64,000 bases of DNA. It comes from Anisakis pegreffii. Its lineage: Eukaryota > Nematoda > Chromadorea > Rhabditida > Anisakidae. Below, piece after piece: positions 28,201 through 41,700 of this stretch. The stretch is from positions 186,001 through 250,000 of the forward strand of contig JAPYMA010003017.1 of NCBI GenBank assembly GCA_035041965.1, read 5' to 3'. Every line of letters begins with the position of its first letter. The stretch's first letter is position 1. Below the pieces are notes generated by a model that was not told the origin of the DNA, searched no databases, and saw only the letters and a program-made list of their open reading frames with translations. A program made the translations under genes and the position numbers.

Positions 28201-29765
28201 AAATTTGGAACACTCGAAAACGCTTGAAATCTTAATGCTTACAAATAACGATAAAACATAAACTTAACATTATAAATGTTCTATATGAACAAAAATTGAA
28301 AACTTGATTGCATATGTACCTTTCATAGGATAAATTTCTTCAAAATCATCTAATGTTAGGACATCTTCCAATTCGATCGTTTCCTTATCAACAACCTAAA
28401 AATGTTCAACAATAATTCTCAATTTATTTCGCTCTCGTTTCTATCTGCTTGTCGTTCCTAGGATGAAACATCTCATCAAAACTTTTCGTATATTCACGTA
28501 TAAAACACAAAGAGAATAGTGGAGCAGTCAGTCATGAGAGTCATTCGACTGAAAAAAATCAGGCTTCTGAAAGAGTCAAGCAAACTGGTTGTAACAATGC
28601 TAAAAGAAAACTTAGATAAGAGGACTTATTATTCAATAAATTTCTATCAGTCAAACTATCTGAATTAAAACACCTACAACTGAATACTGATCAGGTCGAA
28701 GACTACTGATGTGATGTGAACTTATTACAAATGCGCACAGAACGATAAGATAAGAACTAACCGGACGAGAGACAAGTAATTTAAGGAATGCCGTTGACAA
28801 AGGTAAGTCCACAAGACGTCCATCTTGAAGTACTTTAGCCAGGAATATACCTAAGAATTTGAACAGTTCGACTGCTTTCTTCGACTCGTCACCGTGACGA
28901 GGTAATGCCGCTGGGAAAAGACCTCCAGAACGTCGCACGTAATAACTGCAATGCGATCATTACAACAACACTTAATGTGATTAAAACAATAAAATAAGAA
29001 TGAATAGTATCATCTTTTATATAATAAATTTGTGATCAATCGAATAAAGAAATAAAGTTTAACCCTGGTGGTTTCACTCCTTCGCCCAGATCGATTTCAT
29101 TCTCTTCACGCTTCAACTGATCTTCGTCCAAATCATCACACACCCACATCCCTAACGATTTCCGTTGAAATTCTGCTGCTACCTGCAATCAACAGTTCAT
29201 TAACCATACACGACAACACGCTACTGATATCAGTTCTTAAAACTAACAACTTCTAAGTGATAAACCGAGCAACTCTTCAATTTTTAATTACTATTCAATA
29301 ACTTCGCATTGTAGGCAGCGAACTGACCCAATTTAGACTTTTCCCGTTTTTTGAAAAAAAAAACAAAACAAAACAATCGTAATTGAATTCTACAGATTTT
29401 GTTCAGTGCTAAATTCGAATGCACTGATTTCGATCTGATTCACAGTCACTCAACAAGATATTCTTCATCTTCAAAATATCCTTTAAAAAATGAAACTCCT
29501 TGGAATACTTTACAAATATGACTTCACAAAAAAACTTATTCTAAAAACCAGGACGACACTGGTGACTACTTTGCATAATATTTTTGAAACGATAACAACA
29601 ACAAAATAATAATGCAAATCTCACCAATGCATAAAACTCAAGCGTTGGCCCAAGACCGGTTCCCTCCTCTCCGACGTACTCAACTTCGAGTACTGATTTG
29701 CGAGTTGCATGAAATTCCATCACACGTTTCGCTGATTCAAACAACAGATCACCATTCCGTGGCAC
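25214..29765 (-). other. HECTD1: HECT domain exons of HECTD1
   Basis: Exons 29765-29625 ([16 protein letters not shown]), 29182-29064, 28945-28762 ([20 protein letters not shown]), 28395-28320, 27942-27783, 27601-27457, 27158-27081, 26977-26788 ([33 protein letters not shown]) and 25395-25214 ([25 protein letters not shown]). All phases agree. N-lobe and C-lobe are complete, and the acceptor Cys and the C-terminal tail are conserved, so the enzyme should be active. Confidence 0.95.
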
Positions 29766-32700
29766 CTTCACACACAAATCAAATTAAAATAACAATCAAA
29801 CCTGATCATATTCTCACTATATCAGATACAAGTTACATGCTATTCTCTGTTCACACCAACATTTTAGCAACACGAACAACAAAAGAAATTTTCTAAACTA
29901 TAACAAAAATTTTTCCAAATACAGAGAATTATTCCAATGCACTTTCATTTGCAATACTCCAGTTTCTCTAAACCATTTACACAACGCCATAAAGAAAGCT
30001 AACAATAAGTCAAAAAAAAAGAGTAAATTATTCAAAAACATTTATTCACCTTGATTCGTTCATGTTTAATACGTCCTACACGGAACTCTGGATAATGGTC
30101 ATCACGTCGAGCACCAGCTAGATTTGACACGGCAGCCGCACTTGTTGCGCCGCGTGACTGTTCCAGGATCTGACACAGAAACAGACATTAAATTTTGAGG
30201 AGTTGTGTAACAATGTACTGGAAATTCCAGAGAAAACAAATATCACTAGCATATGAATTGAAGCACTTTCAAATCGCACAACTTCTAACTGTACCTGATC
30301 ACGACGTGTCTGAAGCCAAACAATCGCCCTTGATGTACCAAATGCAGTCGCGTGCAAGTAATGAGTCCTGAAATTTACTCTACTATCAAAACACCAATCG
30401 AGAGATGCCATCACTCAATTTGTATCATAATCGCACCCAATTCAATTCACCCACTCCCCACTGAAAGTATCTGACTTTCTTGGTCATAGAACTACAACAA
30501 ATCATTAAAAACTCCTGTTGAATCATTCAAACGCACCTCGTTTCAATGCTGAACAAGCACGGATACTCGTAAATCAGATGATCGCACCAAAGCGGTAATG
30601 CCCTCGCAGACACTATCAAAGGATCCGCCAGTTCTTGCATCAACTTCTGCGTTACCTTCTCACTGACGAACATCTCGGTGTTCATTTCCAGTTCACCCGT
30701 CTTTTCACCCAACTTATGCAGATCCGCCAACACGGCCAAAGTCTGCACAAATTTCACTCTATTATTCATAATGACAATCAACCCCTTTCGCGCACAATAC
30801 ACTCTCAACACTGTCGCATAAGCAATCCATTCAAACACGTTACTTCAACAAATGAATCTTTCAACAAAGTAACACTCACATCAGTAACTATTGGCGGTGA
30901 ATTGTTCAGATCATTTGAATCGTTCGATTGATTTATCGTCTCTATAGTCGACGGCTGTTGTGGTATCGCCTCCTCATAAATGAGCGTATAGGTTGGCTCC
31001 CAAACTCGTCGTGTTCGTTCGGTTTTCTGAATCAGAACAAATAAATATTACTTTGCTGATTTCCTTAAAAAAAACAACCACTCAATGAAAATCGACTCCA
31101 AAATACGATCGCATTTAACTAATACACAACAGACCTGTCCCCAATCAATATGCTGACACAGTTGTTGCAGGAAGTAGAACATCGATGCGTTATTATCGTT
31201 CAATTCCACTGTTACGTTCTCAATATTCGCCAAATTTGGACCACGAATATACAGACGTATATTGCGTTCCTGAAATATTCATTCGCGCTCGTTCACTTGT
31301 TATTATTTTTATCACTGAATGTTATCCAAAACGACGATAAAGCAGCAAAAAAACTAACATGAACATGTTCACTGCTAGTTTGTTTGGGCTTGTCGACGTT
31401 CGCCCGTGACGCGTTCGATTGAACTTTATCGGATTCTTTGATTGGTGGCGGCAGTTCAACGTCTTGAGTCTGAATTTTTGTTTGCCTCATTTAAGTGAAT
31501 ACAATTATGGATGAGTTAAGTTATTTCAATGCTTCACAAAATCTTCATAGAATTCACCACTCATATTTATGAGACGCAGTGTACATGAGTGATATCTACG
31601 TGTCTATGATGCAATTATACAAGCATTGATAAAACTCTATGATTATCGCATATAAAATATTTGTGTCAATACAAACGAAACGAATGTTAACTGCAATAAA
31701 CACGATGTGCACTAATTAAAAATAAAGAGTAATAATAAAAAATCACCTGATTCACATTTGTTCTTCCGGGTCTCGGGTCAAATGCTGGTATGAGTGCATC
31801 AAACTGACGTTTCAGCACAAATTCATCATCCCAATTACGATTGATCGCACCGTTTGAACTCGAGTGGTCGGTGGAGTTCGATGAGCGAATACTGCTTCGT
31901 TCACCCAAAAGACGCCCTGCCTCGCCCACGACGATCTTCAATATTATCAATTATCAACACGCCATTCGTCATTTAACTACCAACGAACGAGATTGATATC
32001 ATTCGTCTATTTGTTTTAACGGAAAGAAGACTCTTTTCAACTGATACGTGCAACGATGAAGTGAAGAAAATTGTAAGAAAACATTGAGAAATTGGATCCA
32101 AGTCTGGATAAAGGCATTTTACAGTGAACATTGGTTATGACAACGAATATGTTGGTATGATAACAATAAGAACATCAGACAATAACAATAAAATAATAAT
32201 AACAATGAAATGACAATAATAATAGTGAATCATCAGCTAACCTGTTTCCAATTCACCTTCAAATCGTTATTGGAACCAGCCGAACTCGTACTGCGTGACT
32301 GCCTTCGTAAGGCAGCCGCAGCTTGCGCCAATGCTTCCACAGATAAACCGTTCACATATTCATCATCACAGTCTTCTTCGTTCACCTCTTCTGTCATATC
32401 ATCGTCATATATATCATCCTCAAATTATAATATTATACCAGCGATAACTACGAAAGTAATAGCAGCAATCATTAGAAATATCTACTCCTGCAAATGATTA
32501 CTACTCACTACCAAATAATCGCACCACACAATTTCTCATAGAAAACCCCTGAAAACAGGATTCGATAACACTGATCGTTACTGCATCGTCTCACCACAAC
32601 AATAACATCACTGTCAATAACTTCACTAAACAATCCTAACAAAAAATAATATACAAACTCCAACACACCTCTAATTCCTCCAATTCCAAAGCGTTCAGCG

Positions 32701-35700
32701 AACTGCCCGAGTCGATAACCTGTTGCATCACTGTACGTAAAACTTCAGCGTAATTCCCTAACCGATATCGAATTCCTCCACCAATCGACTGAACATTACG
32801 GCGCACTGCAACAATGCATGCAACATAAATGTCATGCAACTCTTTTTGAACTAACCATACCCACACCCTTCTTATTGACTACTTCCTTCAAGCACCCCTA
32901 ATGATAGAACATATGGGCATAATTTAAACGATGTACTGATTCATTCAATAATATTCAATATTTATTTCAATTCAGTTCACCATCAAAGAACCACGTCAAA
33001 AATTCTGATCAAAGTGAAACTGATTCAATATTTGAATTATGCGATATTCCAATTCCCAATTCGTTCACCATCACAAAACAGACCCATGTCAAACTTCCGA
33101 GTAAGTAAAGTGAAATTACCAGCCGATGTAGTATTCGATGTGACTGTTGCCGACTCATCTGCAGCTGTAATAGCCGTCGTTTCACTCGAAATTTCAGTTG
33201 TAATCGACTGCTCTTCGGCTCCTTCATCACCAGCCTTCTTCGCACTCTCTTCTGTTGCTTCTTCTCGGGTTGGATTTTCTTCTGTAAGCTTGCCAACAAA
33301 TTCATTTAGAAACTCAACTGATCAGTTTCGATGAAATGATTAAACCTATTATTTTGAAGTTTGCATGTCAAATTACAATATTTGAATATTAGAGTAACTG
33401 ATAAAAACAACGAAAATGAACAAACCGTCGCCTGTATTATCCAACATATCAGCGTAAGCGTCCAAGAAGTCATTGTATTCGCCATCCGAGTTCGTGATCG
33501 CAAAGAAACTTTGAACCGCACCTGAGGCCCGATCGTCGCCATGCACCGCATTCGAATCAGATTCCGAATGCTCATCACCACCCATTAAATATTGTCGAAT
33601 CGCATCGTCTACTACAAATTCCACCAACAGATCATTAAAAACCATCATCATTAATAATAATACTGGTATATTTCAATCTCACTATGAGTGTCATACAATT
33701 CCTCCAGTTCCAAAGCGTTGTTTAAAACTGAATAATACAAGTTCCTAATTAAGATTTAAGAAACTCTGAACAGTCCGAGGCCAGTGACAAGCAATGAGCA
33801 CTAAGAGAATGCAAAAGCTGTAAACAATATGTGATCTTGGAAAACAGTTACTGACCAGCACTGGATATTTCGTTGATTGCGTTGTTGTCTGAAGAGATCT
33901 CATTCACTGACGATTGCTGCTTAATGGTTGGTGTGTGCTGTTGATCGCCACCATCTGCTTCGTCTTGACCCTCTTGTTGTTGTTGTGCGCTATCAGATTC
34001 ACATACCACATCAACGTGAAGTTTCTCTGTTTCGTTCGCTGGATGCTCGCTTTCGTTTGTTGATGTTTTAAGAACATCCGTTTCGCTCGGCTCTTGTGCT
34101 GCACTCTCTTTTGGTGCAGTGGAATCAGTTGAGGATATCGCTTTGGATGTAGGTTGTTGTTGATCCTTCGCAACATCCACATATGTATCCTCTTGTTGTT
34201 GACGTTGACGAATCACAGCCAAATCTGGCGCACTCACACTCAAACTTTGCTCCACAGAGGTCAGTCCTTGCTGATCGTTTGTTGACAATTGTTGTGCAGT
34301 TGCAGTCGTATCAGATGCGGCTTCAGTGCGCTCTTCAACATCTTCTTCTTCCAATGAAGCGCTAACTCGTCCACTTGACGAGTTGACGTTAATGGATTGC
34401 TGAGCGTACTGCGCGAATGCCGCATCAAAACTATCAATGCTCGTGTCGAAAGCTGCGTTATTGTTCGTTGACACCGAGCTCTCTTGATCTGTGTCGAGCG
34501 CTTTTGATGAACCCAATGGTGTTTGCTCAGTGGCCGATCCATCGTCTGCGACCACTTCAGCGATACGTTCATCGTAGATCCTCGATCTGGCCAGAAGGTT
34601 CTCCAGGGACGGTGTCGGGTGTTGCAGTGATTCGGCGCTTGCCGCTTGATTCGTTGATGCCACTGATGGGCGTTTGTCACCGTCGGAACCATCCAAAAGA
34701 TTCGTGGTCGACATCGATTTCTGCGCGATTGTCGACGATGCCGATGGACCCGCACTGGCGGCTTTCGTGTCGCGCGATGGTGCAGTCGATGACGTCTCGG
34801 TGAAGTTGGCGTTTGTGTTACTGGTCTGGTAGAATCGTGCGAATGGATTTGCAGTCGACGACGCATATCTGCCTCTTGCATGCGAATTCGCTTCATCCTT
34901 GCGTGATGCACTCGTTGTTGTGGTTGTTGTTGTTGTGGTGGCTGTTGTGGATAGTTGTCTGCCAGAGAACGGTGTGAATCCGGTGAATGTAGCGAATTGC
35001 TGAGTGGCCTGCGCGGAGAGTGGTGCGGCGTTATGATGATGATCACGACGTGACGTTACGATCGCTCGTGGAACGCGTCTGAGAGCTTGAAGTGACGACG
35101 ACGTCGAACTCGGTGGTGGTATATCGCTGGTGATAATGTGAACGTCGAATTTGTTGTCCGCACCGAAACGATACGAATTCATTGTGCCGTCGTCCCATTG
35201 CACATCCAACCAGCCTTTTTCGAGCGGTGAGATTATGGTTCCAACCGAACCACTTCCTTGATTCTCCCATTTCCAGTCCGGTCCTCGTGTTACTCGACTA
35301 CCGATTGCGCATGCCGCTGTATTGGTACCGCCGCCACCACCACTTGAATCCGTCGTCGTCATGGCCGAAGCACCACCGCCGCCCGGCATTCCTCCACGAC
35401 TGCCCACCAGAAGACGTGAGCCACGACGATAGCGTAAGATTCGCGTCTTGAACGCAGAACTCGCCGACGCCACATCGGCAGTGATCACACCGCTGATCAG
35501 TTTATTGTTCGCGATGCCGCCAGCCAGATGACTGAACGACGAGGCTGCAGTCGGTTGTTCGTGTGCCGACGCAGTGGTGACGGTTGTGGTCGTTGTAGGT
35601 GTGGTGCTCACTGTGGCCGCGCCACCGAACGAATCCTTTGACTTACTCTCTGAATCCTTTTCTTTCTCTTTGCTGACAGTTGATGACGACAGTGAATTCT

Positions 35701-38700
35701 TTTTTGAGGATTTTTTTGATGCATTTCCACTTTGAGACTTCTCTTCGGATGGCTTCAAATCCTCTATCTGAAACACCATCTATCCTTATAATACCAATGA
35801 ATTCATAACTTCAATTCAACACGCGCACTTCCTTATATCATCACCATTGTACATTCGCGATTCATGAAAATTCAAAAAAAAGGAGGATTTTACTTTTGCT
35901 TTCAATTCTGCTCAAACAGTTCAACGAATGAATCGAAACCGTCTCGCAGTCGCGACTAAAGGATCGCATTTTTCCCAAGAAATATTTTAATCTCTCATAA
36001 AAATGATGAATATGTAATAACCAAGAAATGACAGACACATAACTCAAACACAACTAAAACTAACCACAACATCAACAATACTCCCGTACACTTCAAACCC
36101 TGATAGTGACAAATAATACGTTTGATTACTCGCATTTCGACCATTCTGTGCGATTCGTAAATATCGATATGGTCCTAAAATTGGGTATATTCTTCCTCGT
36201 TTACATGCAAAACTGTTGCAGCTAATGATTGCGTAAATTCAAAAATGCAGAAGAAAATTATTCAAATAATTCTCGTTTGCGCTGTCCTTTCATATCGACG
36301 AAACATTCAAAAAATAACCTTTTCCTTCATGCTTCACCAGTGGCCATGTTGCTGTTGAACCAGGATCATTCAGCGACGTATCGTTCTCATGAACCATTAG
36401 CACATCCCATGTGCGAGCATTACGTGAACCCTACAATCAATCATAAATTCTTTTTGCACATCCCATATTTCATCACATCATATCATATAACTCTTCACTA
36501 AATGCATCCACTCCTTCTCCTCCTCCATTCTCAAATAATCCCCGACAACTTACTTGGAATAACCAATTTCTGAGCGCTGATCGTCCATATCCACGTGCAT
36601 GACGAAGCGTATAGGCAGTTGGATGTATGAAAACACCGAGATCGATCGTGAAATGAGCATTCCTGAACATAAATTTAAGTATTCAGAGCTCGGATTAATT
36701 CAGACGAACATGTAAATGCTCTATCTATAAGGCAGCAATAGCAGAATCGCTTGCGAATATATCTAGCAAATGCGAATGAATCGAATTCATCTCTCTGATG
36801 TCTCAAAATCAGATCAAATTCGAAACTCATCACACTCACTTATCATCCGAAGTATGGCAATTCAATGCGCTCACATCACGACTCAAAATATCCTCGGCAA
36901 GACCGTACGGCTGTCTGTTACCATCCGACGACGTCACATAAACAACGTTCACGCTCGCTGGATTCGTCCAATGTGAGACTGTTTTTCCGTTTGTGCCCAA
37001 CCAATATATCAAACCTACAACAACAATAAACCAATACTCTTCCATCGACTATTTCTGAATAAGTATTAATATTCTCTTTAAATTTTCCTGAGCACTTATT
37101 TCTGAAATACGCACGCAAATCTATGTGAAAATGTAAAAACATTGCTATACAAATAAATCACGAATACAATTACCGAATAATTTTCCCTCAAAAAGAAAAA
37201 AATTTTGATTTTGAATGTTGACTAATGTAAAAGAAGAAATTTGTTACACTACGGAAATAAACAATTCAAAAAAGATCAATACCTTGATCATCGAAATCAC
37301 TCGAATATGTGAACGTGATCTTTGATGACGTTCTCTTCGCCTCATTGATCAACTTCACAAAAGCAAACGTTTCCCGATCACGATCGTACCACTGTTTCGC
37401 GACCATCCGCAGAATGTAATTCTTCAGCTGACCAATCGTTGTCAGCGGTTCCGTCTTCATTGTGCGACCAGTCCTGCAAATGTCAATGCATTCAGTTTAT
37501 GCACATGACAATTATGCAACTTAAAACAAACTCAATTGCGCATTTCCTACACACAATAATCAATGAACGAATGACGAATCGAAAAAAAAAAGATGTTGAA
37601 TTAGAATCTAAAAACAATAATTAAGCAACAGCTAAACAATCAATACCTGTCCAATAAATGCTTCTGTTTCGATGATTTTGCGTTATTCTGTTGTTGTTCT
37701 AATTTCAACTTGATTCGACGACTCAGCAGTTGCAATCCAAATGAAGATCCACCAGGCGTATCGTAAAGATACTGTGGGAACTTCTCGACTGTCTCCAGTA
37801 CCAAAACCATTTTACGAACAAGCGAAGTTAGCGATCGATTATCAGAGAATACCTTAAACTGCGGTGTTATACGGCAAACACAATCAATCCTCCGCAACAA
37901 AACATCTATTCACTGAATTGAGGGAATGATTAATCAAACAAGTAAACGAACATCACTCGATGTCGAAACAAAACATTCAAAAAGACGAACCTTTCTAAAA
38001 AGAATCGCCGCATCAGATTCGTTGTTGTTTTGAATCACATGTAGAAGTGACAGCAATGAAGAAACAATCCCCGAGATCGACAACTCAAACGTCGACAGAA
38101 CAGTCTCGTTGGTTATTGCTTCGTAAACGCATCGTAAACAATTCTCCACATGTTGTTTTTCACTCAGTTTACTCTTACGCATACTACCGTCTTTATGCGA
38201 CTCACAGAATTCCTTCAACAATAATAAATCTATTACAATTCATATACTTTACCAGCCAATTCAGAATAACTACCAGCCAGAATGCTTGTTGCGTTATTAT
38301 TCTCAAGGAAGGAAATATTCCCATTTGAAGATGAAAAATTCTACTACAATTAATACAGTTCAATCAACTACAAATACAACTGATAAACCTGAAGAGAACT
38401 GGATGCTTTCTGCAATTGCACCAATGCATCTCGTGGTCTCATTCGTGCCTCCTTCAAATAGTTATCCCACAATTCTTTTGCCAGTTCTTGCAATTTCGCT
38501 TTCTGTGCCTCAGCTCGGAATCTCAGTCGACGTCCTCCACCGCGCGCTGCCCATCCGGTAACGAAATCCAGTCCTGAACATGAACCAAACATTTGAAAGC
38601 CGTTCAAATTTCAGCAAAAAACTTTCGTACTTGCACAGTTTCAGAAGTTTTATCCTAAATATGTCTCAAGTTTTCACAGTAATAACAGAACAATATTCAA

Positions 38701-41700
38701 AAATTTCACAACCGACTAAATCATAGTCAATGTGATTGCATATTCTGCCTGGATGACCTAAACAGTCAACCGAATGTTTCATTCAATTCCTATGACATCC
38801 ATCTCTTATGAATCTTATGAAGAAGACGAAATGATATTTTCATTTCAACAAAAATGAGACCGTACGTACGACTGATAAAACTAATGTGACCAATTACAAT
38901 CTCATAACATACTAATGAAAGCAAATGATAAATAACAAATGATAAATCTCAAGACAAACCAAGAGTAGATTCTGCTTGGAAACAATGTTTTGTGTGACGA
39001 TTCGACTCGAATATGAATCCAGGCAGATCTTCCATTATATACATTCGTTGTTGATTGCCATCTCGATTCGTCACAGTCAATTCGCCGATTTTCGGTGATG
39101 CCAATATCCAGTTACCGACTTCTATCTGAAAGCAGTGCATTTATTTAATGAGTGCTATTGAAATGACAAATAAATGATATAAGAAAACACGGTTTTACGT
39201 ACAGTTTTCTTTGCATTCGGCACAGTGAGGATCGAGCACAGAGCCGTACCGGATGGAACGGCACCACGCGCCTTCGTCAACTTATCGATGAACTCTCCGC
39301 GGGTTTCTGCACTATCAGCGCCCGATTCTGGATTTCCACTGCTGAAGATCGATTGAAATTAGAATAGAACAATCATTACTTAGGACAATAAGATCATCAC
39401 GACTCACAATAATGCTCCACAATCCAACTGATCTTAATTGTAGATCAAAATTTATTTCAAAAAAAAAAACAGCAGTGAACAGCCGTATCAACACTGACCT
39501 GTACATGGTGCTCAGTTGTCCGTCAAGCATAAATCTGAACCATCCGTTACTTCCATCACTGAAATTCGTTCCAAATCAAATGAACATCTTGATGTATGAT
39601 ACCGCATAAATTACGCATAATTCAATTCAATTCAATACTATTCACTAGCAAACAATCAAAAAATATCGAACATATCATTACAAACTGATATTCACTGAAA
39701 CACTTTCGTTATCTGACTCATAAACGATAACACAATTACGAATAATAATAATAAAAATAATAATAATGACCTGAATTCCACAGCGACCGCATCACACCAA
39801 ATAAACAACGAATCACGACTCTTTATCAATCGCCAGTCCTTCCACCGGTAACTCTTCCCTTCGACAATCTCGTTACAGTCATCCGCCGCTATGGACACTT
39901 CATCCGTCGCTCTCGCAGATGCGATTTTCTTTACACCTTTCGAGATCGCCTCTGAAATATTCACTCGCTTAATGCTCCATCAATTTTACACCCACAAAAT
40001 TACATTTATCATTTCATGACAGCTCAGCTAACTCCCAGGCAACGTTACATAATCATATCACCACTTTTAAATATCTCCGATCAGACCGCAGAATCGATCA
40101 CATTCATATCAACACGAATGCTGTGCTAATGAAAAACAACTAGATCATAACGGACAATACCTTTAATGTGTGCTTTTTCCTGACTTTTAGTGCTAGTTGG
40201 CGTTTGTCGTAGTTGTTGTTGACTGCTAGAAACTTCGGTTTTGTCACTGGATTTCGATACTGGCTCAGAGGGCTTAGATGATGCTACTGGTGTTGGTGGC
40301 GCTGTGCTGCCCAAATCCCCTCCTGATTCAGCAACATCTTCTTCATCCACCTGAACACTTATTCTGATCAATTGCTAATCTTAATCCGTATTCTACCGGC
40401 TGCACACTATGTTAACGTTTTGATTGACACTCATTTTATAATCGTTTCAAATGTGAAAAAGTCATAAATATAATTAGAAATCTAAAATCATCACAAAACA
40501 ATTCCCAAATTCAAATATCCACTTGTTATTTCACGATCACAACAACAACTATGATAAAATAACTACAACATCGCTGCAGTGATGCCGAAAAGAAACGACA
40601 AACCTCAACAGGCACGTCAAGCATGACGGCTGCTTGACTAGTACTATCAGTAGACGTAATCGAAGTACCGACCGTTTTATTCGTTCCATCGGTGGCTGCA
40701 CTATCCCCTGGAGGTGCTGTTGACGGGGCGGTGGCACTCGGCGATTCACTGCTTGAATTCGAATGATCCACTGATTCTGTGGGTTCGGGTTGATCTGCTT
40801 TTGAAGTCACAGTTTTGCTCGGTTCTGATGCGCTTTTTGAATCTGAAGTTTCTTTCTATAACGTCCATTCCCAAACCTTCTCAGGTGAATATTTAACCGT
40901 CATCTGACGATTCCTTTCCTTTCGCATATCATTAGGCATTCAACCACATGCGACTAATTATAACCGTTTTCCCCGTCGACAGAATAAGAAAGAAAAAGAA
41001 CAACAGAAAAAAATCCAACAGCTTTCCATTAAGTTTGCGAAGCGACATAAATAAATTAATTAATTAAACAAGTAAATGAATAAATAAATAAAGAATACAA
41101 AATATACTTTAACCAATATCGTCGAGTACAGACATCTATATGCATCTGGAGACAAAATGAAAAACACTCGAATCTATCCTATTTGAATGCATCTTAATTT
41201 TGATGAAAGTACATTTACGTCCAAAAATAATTACAAATCAAAAACATTACACTACCTTCACGAGAAGAATTTTGTTGTTGTGTGACTGCAGTGTTATTGA
41301 TGAGATTTATCGTTTTTGGTGTTGTTGAAGGTTGTTGGTGTTGTTGTTGGGTATTCGTATCCTCAATGTTCATCTCATTCAGATTCTTACTACCTCCTTC
41401 TTTTGTGGACGGCGGTGAAGTGACCTGCTGCTGCTGTTGCGATTGCACAGCAGCAGCAGTGTTTTGTTGTGCTATCGCTTCGACCTTCTCAAACACTCCA
41501 ACTCGAACCAATTGTTCCAACCAGAAATCCACATCTTTCGCGAACAACGACTTCATCAACTAAAATTTTTTACTGTTTCGTATTCTGATCGTTCGCTGAG
41601 TGAGTCCTCTCAGATAATAATAATAAAAATCTTTCAAGAGCCCAAAGTCCACAGTTACTCTCAAATCAATGACAAATCAACACTTTTCAATTCACATATT

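Noticed and set aside
34261..35046. 261-codon Arg/His-rich minus-strand ORF
   Set aside because: Shifted-frame shadow of the large HECTD1 exon.
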